From Sipunculus nudus (taxonomy: Eukaryota; Annelida; Sipuncula; Golfingiida; Sipunculidae), in the NCBI GenBank assembly GCA_026874595.1, contig CM049316.1:65517176-65581175 (forward strand): a stretch of 64,000 bases of DNA, read 5' to 3'. Positions 30,701 through 42,600 of the stretch are shown piece by piece. Numbering within the stretch: the stretch's first letter is position 1; the number at the start of each line of letters is the position of its first letter. The notes under the pieces were generated by a model that was given only the letters and a program-made list of their open reading frames with translations, made no database searches and was not told the origin of the DNA. Both the position numbers and the translations under genes were made by a program.

Positions 30701-33537
30701 TCCTTCAGTCACTTATATTTTTTCAAAAACAGAATTTTTGCCTCCGCATATTTCAGCATGATTGACTATTCAAGTTTTTTTTTCAAACTCCAACAGATGA
30801 CTCACTCATGACTGGTATATATGGTAGCACAATATATGAATTGTTTTCATTTTCTATGCAAATGCAAAATATATGAATACTGAGTGAATACTTTGCCATT
30901 ACTGGTGTCTAAAAATGACCATTTAAATTGTTTAAAATTCAACTAATGGTTGATTTTGCCACAAATGTAAGCAATTAATACAGAGATCTCCCATGTCAAC
31001 ATACATAACAAATTTCCAGTAAATCCCTTCCATGATCAGAGATACATTTCTGCATGATGAAATTATCAAATTTATTTTTATAAACACATAGGAATTCTAA
31101 TTAAAGCTGTCATTTGTTGGATTTTCCAGTACTTGTGCTGCCCTAGTGTCTCTGATTCTGTTCAGCAATGTTGGGAAGGCATGTTATTGCCACATGGAAT
31201 ATGCAAACAAAGCATATTGAGAAGGACTAGCCACATGGCACACGGCCTGTTTACCACACAGGACCTGGGTTCCCATTTGACTTGGGTAAAACCTATTTTA
31301 CCCAAACCAGTGGGTAAGACTTGGGTTGAAAATATTTAACTCAGGTTTTTTACCCATGTTTAGCCCAGTGTTTTACCCAAGCGTTTCCCCCATTTTTATT
31401 TGCTTCTATCTAGCATAACTAAGGCTTAGCTTCTTTCTGATTGGTCAGCAAAAGTCAAACCCACATTTTGTGAATATTAGTAGCAACTCAAGAGGCTCTG
31501 ACCATTTTGCCCCTGTCTTTAAGGAGTCATTTACCACTCATACTATAATCCATGGCCAGCTTTGCAGGGCACATTACTCTAATCAATATGAATTAGGGGT
31601 AAAACCTGGAAATCCTTGGTAATACCTGGTAAAACCCAGCCCGGGTTTCACCAACTTAGGTGCAGAATAAACCTGCAAACCCTGTAACCACATTGCAGAA
31701 ACTACCAAGTACATGGAAAAGAAGCCTTACCCTTCGTAATTCTTCAGCTGTAGTGCCATTCTCCGGATGAGGACCCAGGTTATGATCTAAGTCAAGTGGG
31801 AGATCCGGGGGACTTTGATTATGGCCACTGATAAAGCCGTGTTGTCCAATAGCACTGTCTGGCAAGAAATCAGGTAGCCCGCTACCTGGGTATGACCTAC
31901 TGGAAATACACGGACTGTCATTATGGTTATCACAACTGTCTAACACCGGGTCACCTTGCGGTCTACTAATGAAAAGAGGATCACTTATTCCCACTGCACC
32001 TTCAGCGACCAGTTCCGGAGCATCTATTTCATTGTGCAATGTTCCATTCACAAGATCGTGCTGTAAAACATGATCTAAATCTGCAGGATTTGGCACACCT
32101 GTGTGAAAATCCCTGCTATTTTCAGGTGGATTTGGCAAATTTAAAGGCTCACTATCGATAGCAAAATCTGGCAATGATACATCAGTCCTTGGGGGCTTTC
32201 TGCTTCTGTTTCCTGGGGAATCTTGCACAAAGTCTGGTAGATCATTGGCTAGGTCCAACGTTGACAAATGACCATGGGTGACTTTTGGTCTTGCACCACA
32301 ACCTTGACTTTGCAGGAACTTGGTAAAAGAGAATGGATTTTCATCTTTGTCTTTTTTTGCAGGCCTGGGCTCCTCAGCTGCAGCTGTCATAAAGAATATT
32401 GACAGTGTGAGAATGAGTACGAAAGAATGAAATATACCATACCTGTATATACATAGAAAATATCAAAGGTACATTATCAGGGATAAATAATCACATATGA
32501 GACATTAACCATTTAGACCATACCAAAATAATTAATAGTTCTACAGACTTTTGGTCCAAAAATATGACATGACTGGGTTATTTTTAATTCATTATCGTGA
32601 TAAAATATGTGAAATATTCCCGGCAGACATCTTGCATTTGGTGGCAGTCCTGTATAATGCTTTAGGCCTGTGTACTATTATGTTCATATTAACACTTCCG
32701 TGGTGCAAAATAGTGCAGAGAAAAGAACTGTAATGTTTTTCAGTGGTCAAATATACAATACACATAGAAGTACTGAACATTAATCAATTGATATTAAATC
32801 TCACAGTTGTGTTTGGAGTGTTATAATTACAGTTAACTGCAGGGGCAATCTATGGACTCAAAATTGCGTCAGTTACTTCTAAAAAAGAAGCAATTGAGGA
32901 GTCCATTCTTATGAGCTAGGTGCTTTACAGAAATTAATTGAGCAAATATCCATTGCAATTTATCCCTAAAGACAATGCAAACAGTTATATGGCATCTCGT
33001 TCAGCTTTGACCATAACCAAAAATGCATTTGCATACAATTAATACTGAACAATGATAAGATATTAATTATAAAAAAATATTTTGACAAAATAAAGCCACA
33101 ATTGGCACAAAGTTTTGTCTGTGTATGCATAATTTTCTTTTATCTGTTTATGATCAGGGCAAGTGGTCTGATCGGGTTTGAACTTCATTATGCAACTATT
33201 CCTGTGATTGGCTGAGAGACAATTAAAGGCCCTCAGATTGGCTAATTGTCAACCAATCACATGCCATGTTGCAATACGTTTTGCAAACCCGTCAGACTTC
33301 ACCTGAGCCCAGTATTGTGATAAGGTGGTTCACACCTGCGGCTGAGGGCGCAACAGGTCTGCTCGCGCTCCCTTGGCCCGGAGTTGATGACACATCGGGC
33401 ACATTGCACAGATCGGGATTTGTTCTTCTTGTGCTACTATCATTATCTCTTCTGCTACTCCCTTTGCCTTTTCCTTTCACGAACTTCTTAAAGGAAAATG
33501 GATTGTCAGCATCGTCGTTTCCTCCTCCTTCCGCCAT
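21656..33537 (-). CDS. ENTR1: Endosome-associated trafficking regulator 1 homologue (SDCCAG3), complete
   Basis: Seven coding exons on the minus strand: 33303-33537, 31731-32383, 30573-30646, 25951-26062, 24891-24953, 22244-22380 and 21656-21776. They sum to 1395 bp (464 aa plus stop) with every phase consistent. Vertebrate ENTR1 is an endosomal/centrosomal coiled-coil adaptor linked to protein recycling, cytokinesis and cilia (established knowledge). The conserved NPFSF-x-x-F motif occurs twice (residues 12-16 and 94-98). A low-complexity acidic region (about 120-290) contains three LPDFxxDS repeats. The C-terminal third is coiled coil with ADLEQMVHQVEQNLQ and TENEALRAG, collinear without gaps with the vertebrate tail as I remember it, and ends in LISEVLASIDKI plus an acidic tail. 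Start is ATG in AACATGG. Human ENTR1 is about 435 aa, so this is a full-length homologue. No transmembrane segment or signal peptide is seen. Confidence 0.9.
22244..22380 (-). CDS. ENTR1: ENTR1 coding exon 6
   Basis: 137 bp. Encodes the end of the coiled coil, including TENEALRAG. Acceptor tgtactccag, donor GTTAGT. The two leftover bases join the last exon to make Lys. Confidence 0.9.
22855..23275. repeat. Dispersed repeat family 3, copy 2
   Basis: Three tandem units of about 125-150 bp, marked by GACCTCATTAA-TATG, ending in GTTATCGCAGCAACACTAAAAGTT as in the copy at 2195-2730. In an ENTR1 intron. Confidence 0.7.
23330..24692. mobile_element. 1.36-kb DNA transposon with 27-bp perfect terminal inverted repeats
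   Basis: Starts TACCGTAAAATCTCCACTTA and continues AAACCGC; the right end is the exact reverse complement for 27 bp, then a second GCGGTTTTAA motif. The termini begin with TA, consistent with a TA target (Tc1/mariner-like), though this is inference. No transposase is recognised inside. In the ENTR1 intron between exons 5 and 6. Confidence 0.85.
24891..24953 (-). CDS. ENTR1: ENTR1 coding exon 5
   Basis: 63 bp, exactly 21 codons, phase 0 at both ends. Encodes ERAVTAESTITKLKQEMKAL, matching the vertebrate RAVKAEN...KLKQE stretch. Confidence 0.92.
25097..25665. repeat. Dispersed repeat family 4, copy 1
   Basis: Shares TTGCTTCTGCCAG, GTGTGTGTTTGTTCA and ACATAACTCATGCA at its start, and GGGAGCATCCCA-AATA with GGAGGCTTGCA near its end, with the copy interrupted at 29078-30400. 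In an ENTR1 intron. Confidence 0.6.
25951..26062 (-). CDS. ENTR1: ENTR1 coding exon 4
   Basis: 112 bp. Encodes the conserved coiled-coil core with LEQMVHQVEQNLQ. Donor is GTGAGT. Of two AG acceptors two bases apart, the upstream one keeps the frame (Q-R-V-D-K). Confidence 0.9.
26331..27948. mobile_element. Non-autonomous hAT element, copy 2 (1618 bp)
   Basis: Same ends as copy 1 (CAGGGTTGG...CCAACCCTG) with a different perfect 8-bp target duplication, AATATATG at 26323-26330 and 27949-27956. Both copies therefore moved independently and fairly recently. In the ENTR1 intron between exons 3 and 4, same relative orientation as copy 1. No transposase. Confidence 0.95.
28735..29045. repeat. Dispersed repeat family 3, copy 3
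   Basis: GGTGACCTCTGACTTCATTA and related phrases repeat with about 145-bp spacing, as at 22855-23275. Confidence 0.55.
29260..30319 (-). mobile_element. pogo/Tigger-like transposon remnant
   Basis: Bounded by TA dinucleotides (29258-29259 and 30320-30321) with ends CAGTGGAGTG and CACTGTTTATCCG. Near both ends GGATAAACGA-type motifs repeat. On the minus strand at 29621-29790 a short frame resembles the CENP-B/pogo N-terminal helix-turn-helix (KHKRHVLSLEDKLSILERL, then ELARGLNVGKMS). The DDE domain is absent, so it is an internally deleted copy. Confidence 0.7.
29621..29790 (-). pseudogene. Truncated Tigger/pogo transposase N-terminus
   Basis: About 55 codons from a Met. Only the first HTH domain of a CENP-B-like transposase is recognisable; the frame then ends without the second DNA-binding or catalytic domain. 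Contained in the element at 29260-30319. Confidence 0.6.
30573..30646 (-). CDS. ENTR1: ENTR1 coding exon 3
   Basis: 74 bp. Encodes coiled-coil residues LQEENQELQRQLDQARADAA. Acceptor tttatgtttcag; donor GTGCAG is weak but keeps the frame with the next exon. Confidence 0.87.
31731..32383 (-). CDS. ENTR1: ENTR1 coding exon 2 (large, low complexity)
   Basis: 653 bp. Encodes a second NPFSFTKF motif and the three LPDF repeats at residues 127, 149 and 248. The residues are biased to D, P, N, S and L, suggesting a disordered linker. Acceptor is tttatgacag, donor GTAAGG. Confidence 0.9.
33303..33537 (-). CDS. ENTR1: ENTR1 coding exon 1
   Basis: 235 bp from ATG at 33537 in good context (AACATGG) to donor GTGAAG. 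Encodes MAEGGGNDDADNPFSFKKF followed by a basic, Ser-rich stretch. Leaves one base (G) that completes an Ala codon in exon 2. Confidence 0.88.
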
Positions 33538-34859
33538 GTTGCACAAAAGGGATCACCTCGTATTCAAATTTCTTAAAACATAAATTTTAAATCTAACTAA
33601 GTTTAGGTTACCGCTTTAAGTCATTATTTATATGTTAAGCCTTATATAAAACTTAGTTATGTTCATATTCATTTTGATTACGATTTCTTGTGATAATATT
33701 GAGGTTGGTATATGCAATAAATTATTGATATGATCCCTTGATGTTGTGATTTAAATAGACTGGTCCCTGCATGTTACCATAAACTTGATATTTTGTCCCT
33801 ACTGTTTCACAGGGAAGGGGAGTTCAACAACTATATTTAGCCAATTTTCAGAAGCTGATAACATAAATAATTGAATCATGCTAAAACAATAACTGATCCA
33901 ATATTACTTTTGATTTTGTTTGATTATAAACAAATAAAAAGGAAACCAATCTATAAAGAATGTAACATCATGCGTTATACGTAATAATATTACTGAACAT
34001 TAACAGGCTTACAAAATATACTCATGATCACGAAAATTATTATCAATTTTTTAATCAAGGCAAAAAAATATCTCTATCAACTTTTTTCACCATACTGTGT
34101 ATAAAACAACCGTAAGCATTGTACAGAGAATTTGGAAACTTAAAATAATATATCATAATGGATACTGGGACACCGTAACGTGGAACCATGTAAACAAGTA
34201 GACATTCAACCTGACAGATTTTTTAAGGTTCAAGTTACAGGTAAACAGGCTTAAAAGCTGCTTTAAATCGTCTGGGGGACCATTCTCACCAAATGATATA
34301 TATTTCATGATTAATATAATTAATTTTATTTGCAAGATACTAAATAACAAGACGTGAAACCATTTAATATACCAAGATATGATCATGAATATTTCTTAAA
34401 TTTGGCCATATATATATAAATTATACTGAGCCTATAATATAGGCATTGCACTTGTCAGATGCGGTACTACTGGCTACTGTCTTCACTCCTCAGTTCCCTA
34501 AAATGGTACAAACTTTACTATAGATAATCTGATAAAATATAATATGTATAATGATGATAGATAAAAAAAAGTGTTAATCTTATGACCAGTCAGAATTTTT
34601 TATTTATGTTACATAATAGGCAGTTTTATTTTTGTTCAGTAACACCATGATAACAAATTATGTGGTAAATTCACCATTAGCAAGTAAATTGATGGTTTGA
34701 ATATAATTATTTTTTTTTTTTGCTTTTTAACTTTAAGGGGTAGCATTTCTTTAAATTATAAATGAATTATTTTGGTGTCATTTTTTAAACCAAGATTATA
34801 GTATGATTAATTTTATCACTGATAAATATCAATATTCATTTACCCCAACATGACTACTC

Positions 34860-36420
34860 AGTAGTTCATCTGCTAATTCATTTAGCCCATTTGCTCATAA
34901 ACTCAGCTACTAAATTTATTTACCCAACTTTGTTCTTCCTCTTATCTGCCCATTTATCTACCCCCACTACTCATCAACTCATCTGCTCATTCATTTACCC
35001 CACTTTTCTCATTCATTTATCTGCTCATTCATTTACCGAACTTGTTCATCCACTCATATTTTTATTCATTTACCAAACTTGCTCAATTCATCTGCTCATT
35101 CACGTACCCCAGTTTTCTCATTCATTTAGCTGCTCATTCATATACCAAACTTGTTCATCCACTCATCTTCTTATTCATTTACCAAACTTGCTCAATTCAT
35201 CTGCTCATTCTTTTACCCCACTTTTCTCATTCACTTATCACTTAAACTCTTTTTTTTATTTATTTAATCAACTAATCATTAACTCAATTTGTGAATCATT
35301 GACCCCACTTCCTCATCCACTCTCCTACTCATTCATTTACCCTAATTGCTCATTAACTCATCTGCTCATTTATTTACTCATTTGCTCATAAACTCATTGT
35401 CTCAATAATTTAACCCACTATTCATTAACTCAACTCATGAATCATTGACCCCACTTGCTCATCCACTCTCCCACTCATTTACCCCAACTGCTCATTAACT
35501 CATCTGCTCATTTATTTACTCATTTGCTCATAAACTCATCTCCTCATTCATTTAACCCACTATTCATTAACTCAACTCGTGTATGATTGACCCCAATTGC
35601 TCATCTGCTCTCCTACTCATTCATTTACCCCAATTGCTCATTAACTCAACTGCTCATGTATTTATCCATTTGCTCATAAACTCATCTCCTCATTTATTTA
35701 ACCCATTATTCATTACTTCAATTTGTGAATCATTGACCCCACTTGCTCATCTGCTCTCCTACTCATTCATTTACCCCAATTGCTCATAAACTCATCTGCT
35801 CATTTATTTATTCATTTGCTCATAAACTCATCTCCTCATTTATTTAACCCACTATTCATTAACTTAACTTGTGAATCATTGACCCCACTTGCTCATCCAC
35901 TCTCCTACTCATTAATTTACCCCAATTGCTCATTAACTCATCTGCTTATTTATTTACTCATTTGCTCATAAACTCATCTCCTCATATATTTAACCCACTA
36001 TTCATTAACTTAACTTGTGAATCATTGACCCCACTTGCTCATCCACTCTCCTACTCATTAATTTACCCCAATTGCTCATTAACTCATCTGCTTGCCCATT
36101 TACCCCAATATTCATTAACTCATCTGCTCATTAATTTACCCAACTTGCTCAACTATTTTCTTTTTCACTAATTTACCCCACTTGCTCATCCACTCTCCTA
36201 CTTATTTATAAATCCCACTTGGTCATATACTTTCACATTCATTCATTTACCCCACTTGCTTATCTATTCTCCTGTTCATTCATATGCCCTACTTAGTTAT
36301 TCACTCATCTGCTCATTCTTTTAACCCACTTAATCATCCACTCTCAGCACTACTCATTTATCTTTTGCCTCAGGTACTCATAAATACTAATAATCTTACC
36401 TAATCACTAATTTTTCCACC
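34860..36420. repeat. Satellite: 36-bp monomers in a 145-bp higher-order repeat
   Basis: The phrase TGAATCATTGACCCCA recurs at about 35292, 35438, 35580 (variant), 35725, 35871 and 36016, a 142-146 bp spacing. Each 145-bp unit is four diverged monomers of about 36 bp built on GCTCAT-NAACTCATNTNCTCAT. Flanks (34860-35250 and 36170-36420) are more irregular. Plus-strand open frames rich in L/I/S/H are repeat artefacts (145 is not a multiple of 3). It fills half of the ENTR1-FBXO15 divergent intergenic region. Confidence 0.9.
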
Positions 36421-36556
36421 CCAGGGGTAGTTGCTCACCTGCTCACCATCTTGTCTGTCTGCTGATCCACTCACCTTTTACTGTTTTATTGTTGTTTTTT
36501 ATCCAAATCCAGCCTAAAAAGGTGATTACTTACTATTCCAGATACAGGATACATAG

Positions 36557-36627
36557 ATGGCAGCTACAAACCATCAAGAATACCTGTCCCAGTATATGAG
36601 AGCTCACAAAGGTGACAGGGGTCAAAG
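36557..36627 (+). CDS. FBXO15: FBXO15 coding exon 1
   Basis: 71 bp starting MAATNHQEYLSQYMRAHKG, donor GTTAGT. A possible upstream acceptor (tattccag, 36531-36540 region) leaves open that the 5' UTR is spliced. Confidence 0.8.
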
Positions 36628-39600
36628 GTTAGTCTTTTTATATGTTTTTTTTTTTTCCTGGCTGACTACAAGTCAGCTGAGCTATAGATATGATCCATTT
36701 TCCATCTGTCAGTTTGTCTGTTAGACTGGCACATTTTAAAACCATTATACAGGTCTACAAACATTTTTCCAATGGGAACACTGTTGAAATATATTTCATA
36801 TCCTGTATGTATATTCAGAGATGTTGTAGGTGTCAAAAACTAATCAAAGAGCCAGCCAATGATCATGATAATAGTATAGATCTCATTTTTACAGACTGCA
36901 CACATGCTTCAGTTTCAGCATAAGAAAGCATATGGTCAGATCACGAAATATTATTTGCAACCATGATTATCATCAAATATTATAATTATGGTGAATGTTA
37001 TTATTAATTTTATTATTATTAATATTACTACCTTGCAGGTCTGCAACATCCAGAAGCAGCCTGCTGTCCAGCACCAGTAGAGATTACACATCAGCCTCTA
37101 GTCAGAGGAGTAGTCACTCAGCCAGCAGGGGCACATCAGCCTCCAGGCAGACCAGCAGCCAGTCAACCAGCAGGGGCACATCAGCCTCCAAACAGACCAG
37201 CAGTGACATGGCTGTCAAGGCCACTCCTGTACAACCAAGGCCCAAAGGGAGGCTCCCTCCAGTGGTGATCCGGAGGAGAAAACTACAGATACTGGAGTAC
37301 TGTACCAAGTTATCTCACCTGTTTGGAATTTGAGAATTATGTTACTGTTTAAAGGGCATTTTAGGAAACCTGCCCAAAAGCTTGTCTGGTGACCCGTTAC
37401 CAACCCTAATTTTTAAGGGGAGCTGGGTCCTGGTCATCCTTTAGCTGAAATGGGTGGCACAAAGGAGGGATGCAGGGGTTGGTGTTTTGAAAAAATAAGC
37501 CAGCCCCTCTGGTCAGCAAGGGAATGTTGTTGATGACCGCCATCCCATCCCATCCCCAGTGCCGGGGCCCCAGTAATTCACTTTTACCATGTTATTTAAG
37601 TAATTATGGACTACAAATCTTTGAAGATTTTGAACTGCTTTCAAGAGGGATTATTTTTGTACTGGTAAATAGAGGAAGGGTTAATTTTAAATGATGAAAG
37701 GAGAATTTCATGGAAAAACAAAATTTCCAGAAGTGATGGGTCAGAAATAAGGTGCCCCAACACTGCATTCATAACATTGTCTGTGTTAGACTGGAGCATC
37801 ATAATGCAATAATTAGAGTGCAGGACCTGTTCTTTTTCACCCTCCTGCTTATAGAAACCCTTGTTTGGGTTAATTTTTACCTCTGCCAATGGGCGGGGGT
37901 TATATTTTGGCAGGTGTTGGTTTATTTGTGTGTTAGCAACATTACTCAAAACGTAATGAACAGATTTTAATGAAATTTTCAGGATAGATCAGCAATCATA
38001 CATGGAACAATTGGTTAACTTGATCCAGATCACCTGGATCCAGATCACTGTCTGCATCCAGGATTTTTAGCTCAGCTGACTATAAGTCATCTGAGCTATA
38101 GTCGTGGTCCATTGTCCGTCGTCCGTCCGTCTGTCTGTCCATCCGTCCGTCCGTCCGTCCTTCCGTCTGTCCGTCCGTAAGACTGGCACGCTTCGACACC
38201 GTTGGACTACGAATCTGAAATTCGGCATACAGCTAGTTAGATGTCCCCAAAATCTCCTACCATGCCGAAAATTGGGTCAATAGGACTTCGTTTCTTCGAG
38301 ATATTAAGGAAAAACCTCAATTTTTATTAGAAATCTATTTTCACACTTCAGGACTGCCTTATATCAAAACCACTCATCTGGTTTTCTTTATATTTACCAT
38401 AAATATTCCTCTATATAGTTTCTATGTACATGCCAGATATTAAGTCGGTATTATATAATTTAAAAAAGTTATGGGCCCAAACGTAATGGACTTTGTAAAA
38501 AAATCAGGAAGATATTTGGTCACTTAAGACCAAAAGTGTTAAAGGTAGGGACTTTTTTCCAGTAATACAACTTTAATTAATCAAAATTTAATTGTATACC
38601 AAAAATTAGATCAAAATCTGTTAATTTTTTTTAAATATTGGCAAAATTATAAAATTGGTACCTTAAATTTTGCCCAACTTTGGCCACAGCACGTTTTTTT
38701 CCTGTAAGTACTGTGGATTTAATTTTCACAGCATGTATACATAAGGATTTAATCTGGTAAAATCTGAAATTTGAAAATAAAAGCTGCAAAATTAGGCAAG
38801 TTATCAAATTTTTTTGGAGGCTCTTGTTGTATTCCCTTACATTGTCAAGCAGTCCACTTTGATGACTGTAGGTCATTCAGTGCACATCTCTATGCTCCCC
38901 AGGCTGTTGGCATAATTTTAGATGTCCCAAAAATCTCCTACCATACCGAAAATTGGGTCATTAGGACTTTGTTCCTTCAAGATATTAAGGAAAAAAAACT
39001 CCATTAAAAAGGCCATTGTTACACTTCAAGGCTGCCTAAAATCAAAACCACTGATCTGTTTTTGATCGTATTTAGTATTCACATTCTTTCATACATTTCT
39101 ATGAACATACCAAAAATTAGGTCAGTATTGGGTATTATTTTGAAGTTATGGGCCAAAACATAATGCAGTTTTTTTTTAAATCAGGAAATATATTTACTCA
39201 CCTAACATGAGAATTGCTGAACCTAGAGACTTTTTTTCAGGAATATAACTTTATTTAATCAAGATTCAATTGTTTACCCAAAATTAGATCTGAATTTTGC
39301 AAATTTTTCAAGTTATTAGCATAAATAAAAAATCAATACCTTAAATTTTGTCCAACTTTGGCACTGTTGATTTAATTTTCACAGCATATATACATAAGGA
39401 TATAATCTTTTAAAATCTGAAATTTCAAAGAAATTGATTGGAAAGAATAGCTTTTATTCATGTTTTCATACACCATGTCAAGTGTTGTTTACATCTAGCC
39501 CACCTGGTAGTACAGCCTTCACTTGCATTATGTAACCCACACCAGGCAGCTTGCCTTGGGTCAGCTTGGCCACTACCAGCAGGCTTCCCCTCTGCCCTGC

Positions 39601-42600
39601 ACTCCCCCCCCCCCCAGATGGTGCATAAACTAGATGAATGTTATTATTTTCTGTATTTGATTCATTCTTATTCTAGGCTATGCTACATTTTAGATTTTGT
39701 ATTGTACCACCAGGGTTACAATGATTAAAGTGTACATTTAATTGTGTCCACAAAGTGGTGTATTGCTATGAAAGTGTGGATGTTCATGAGATAAGTAATT
39801 CCTTACTTCAGATGAGTAAAAACTTCACCAGGTGTGAAATTGACTTAATTCCAGTAATAAATTAAAACTGGGAAAGTAATTAGCACAATGATATTGTTTG
39901 TCCCTCATTCAACCAACAGTGTGTATACTTTATTTGAAAATATGTTTTATTTTATCAAATTTACTGAATCTTTTATTTTATTTTGGTGAATAAAATTAAG
40001 CATGTACTGAAAACTCCAATGTGCAAAACTTTTTAATAGTGATTTTAAGGAATATTCTTGTAGATGCCATGTTGTGGCATTATTTTCTTTTAAATTCAGT
40101 TTAAACATTTATGATTTAAAAATAATAAAATTTATGTGTATGCATAATATGACCCAATATGAATACACTCTTGATATATGATGATTGCAACTTTGCAACA
40201 ATTCTAATATTTTAACTTATAGTTTCAGTTTATTACTCTGTATATATATTGATTGCAACTTTTGCAACAATTCTAATATTTTATCTTATATTTTCAGGTT
40301 TTTTTATTAAAAATTTATAAAACCTGTAAATAAAAAAATGATTCAGATAAAAACTTCTTGATGGAAAAAGTGGATATGCTTAAAAAAATAGGATTATATA
40401 TAAACTTAAATGCATTATTCCCTTGAAAGTGAAATAAAGGTATTAGTCCATACTGTCCACTTGCCTGTCCATCTGTAAATTTTCATATGCATCACAGTAT
40501 CTCAAAACTTTTACTGTTTTTCTTCATGACAGTCTTGTCAGAGTATTAGTTTGCAATCATATATTTAGAACTTTACTATAACCAAGTAGGAGGGCCCCTT
40601 ACCTCTTAGCTTTTCATATTCTTATATAAATGAAAAACATTACAATAGAATATTTCTACATCCACCTTCGTGCTGCCCTCACTTTTCCCTTCTCCGAACC
40701 CCATCCCAAAGTCAGCCACAGTAAGCAAGAACAAGATGAATCAGATATATTCATACTTTAATATTTTGTATAACTATTCGTCCATAGGTACCTATGTACA
40801 TGCCAGAAATTATGTCAATATTGTGTAATATGTAGACACAGTGGGCATCACAATAATGTACCTTGTCAAGACTAAAGAGATATTGTGTCATACAGTCACA
40901 AATTCATAAATCACTTCATCAGCATAGTTAATCATAACATCATATCTGTCAAATTGAAAACTTGCACACTACCATACACTTTAGATCCTTCAACAAATAG
41001 CCTTATCATCATTCTACTACTGCTTATTACTGCTGTCTTTGCATTCATATTTGCTCAAATGTATCACAATTTTCAACCCTTCCTAAATAAATAAAAAATA
41101 AACCACTATATTTGACTCTATTAATCCATCAGTCAGGTAATTTCATTTATCATTTACTCACATATTACATTACATTCCTTTATAATAGCCCAACATGTCC
41201 ATGATATTCATAAGCTTTATCAACTCGATATAGTATCACAGTGGAGAAACATTTATAGTCCAATCACGATCAGCTGAGCGCCGTGACCCGTGGGTCCCTT
41301 GTTTAAAAGGAAAAATGCTGCCTTTCAGTTTCTGACAATGCCATATGGGAGGAATGAGCTGCCTTGGCGGAAATCTGCACTTCCTGAGTGCTTTTTAGCT
41401 CAGCTGACTGTCATCTGAGCTGTAGCGATTACCCTTTGTCCTGCGTCTGTCCGGTTGTCTGGCCATCTGTCTGTCCGTTAACAGGGCACAAATGGTAACC
41501 GTTACACCTAGAAAGTTCTAACTGTACATCCAGGGAGATGATCCTTGGCAAATCTTCTAGGAATTCCGAAATTAGGTCATGGTGACCTATATTTTGTGAC
41601 CTACAGGCCGTAAAACCTGATTTCGAGCACCCAGACAGTCAGACTGGGCACAAATTGTATCCATTAGGCCTAGAATTCTCTAAACTGATATTTTGGGAGA
41701 TCCTAGGCAATTGTCCTTGGAAACCTGAAACTAGGTCACTGTGACCTATATTATGTGACCTGTAGGGAAAAGATGTCATATGAGCACCCTGAATGTCAGA
41801 TGGGGACAAATCGTATCTATGAGGCCTAGAATCTTTGAACACAATATCCTGGGAATTTCTAGGCAAATCTCCTTGGAAATCTGAAATTAGGTCATGGTGA
41901 CCTATATTTTATGACCTTCAGGCTGAAAACAAGGGTTTTTAGCATCAGACAGTCAGATAGGGCACAAATTGAATTGGTAAGGCCTCAAATCCTCCAATGT
42001 GACATTTGGAAAGGTCCTAGTCAAATCTTTTTGGAAACCTGGAATTAGGTCATGTTGACCTATATTTTGTGACCTACAAGCCGAAAACATGATTTTGAGC
42101 ACCCTGAATGTCAGATGGGGACAAATTGTATATGTGTGGCCTAGAATCTTCTTGCTCTTTATCCTGGGAGTTACTAGGCAGATCTCCTTGGAAACCTGAA
42201 ATTAGGTCATGGTGACCTATATTTTGTGACCTACAGGCCGAAAAACCTGATTTTGAGCATCCAGACAGTCAGACTGGGCACAAATTGTATCCATTAGGCC
42301 TAGAATCCTCCAACATGACATTAAGGGAGGTCCTTGGCAAATGTCCTCAGAAACCTGAAATTAGGTAACTGTGCCCTATATTCTGTGACCTATAGGAAAA
42401 AATGTGATATGAACATCATGTATGTCAGATGGTGACAAATCATATCTGTTAGGCCTAGAGTCTTTTTACACAGATTCCTGGGAGGCTCTAGGCAAATCTC
42501 CTTGGAAACCTAAAATTAGGTCATTGTGTCCTACATTTTGTGACCTACAAGACCAAAACCTGATCTCGAGCCTCCTGAATGTCAGACAGGCACAAATCAT

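Noticed and set aside
31258-31663. Possible fourth hAT-like element (CAGGACCTGGGTT... with GGGTAAAACC repeats)
   Set aside because: The ends do not form clear inverted repeats and no 8-bp target duplication was found; perhaps a degenerate copy.
34891-36171. Long plus-strand open frames rich in Leu, Ile, Ser and His, looking like a repetitive membrane protein
   Set aside because: They follow the 145-bp satellite, switch frame with it, and show no domain or codon signature.
37297-37298. Alternative donor GTACTG for FBXO15 exon 2
   Set aside because: Also keeps phase; not excluded. The 37309 donor was kept only provisionally, since both are weak.
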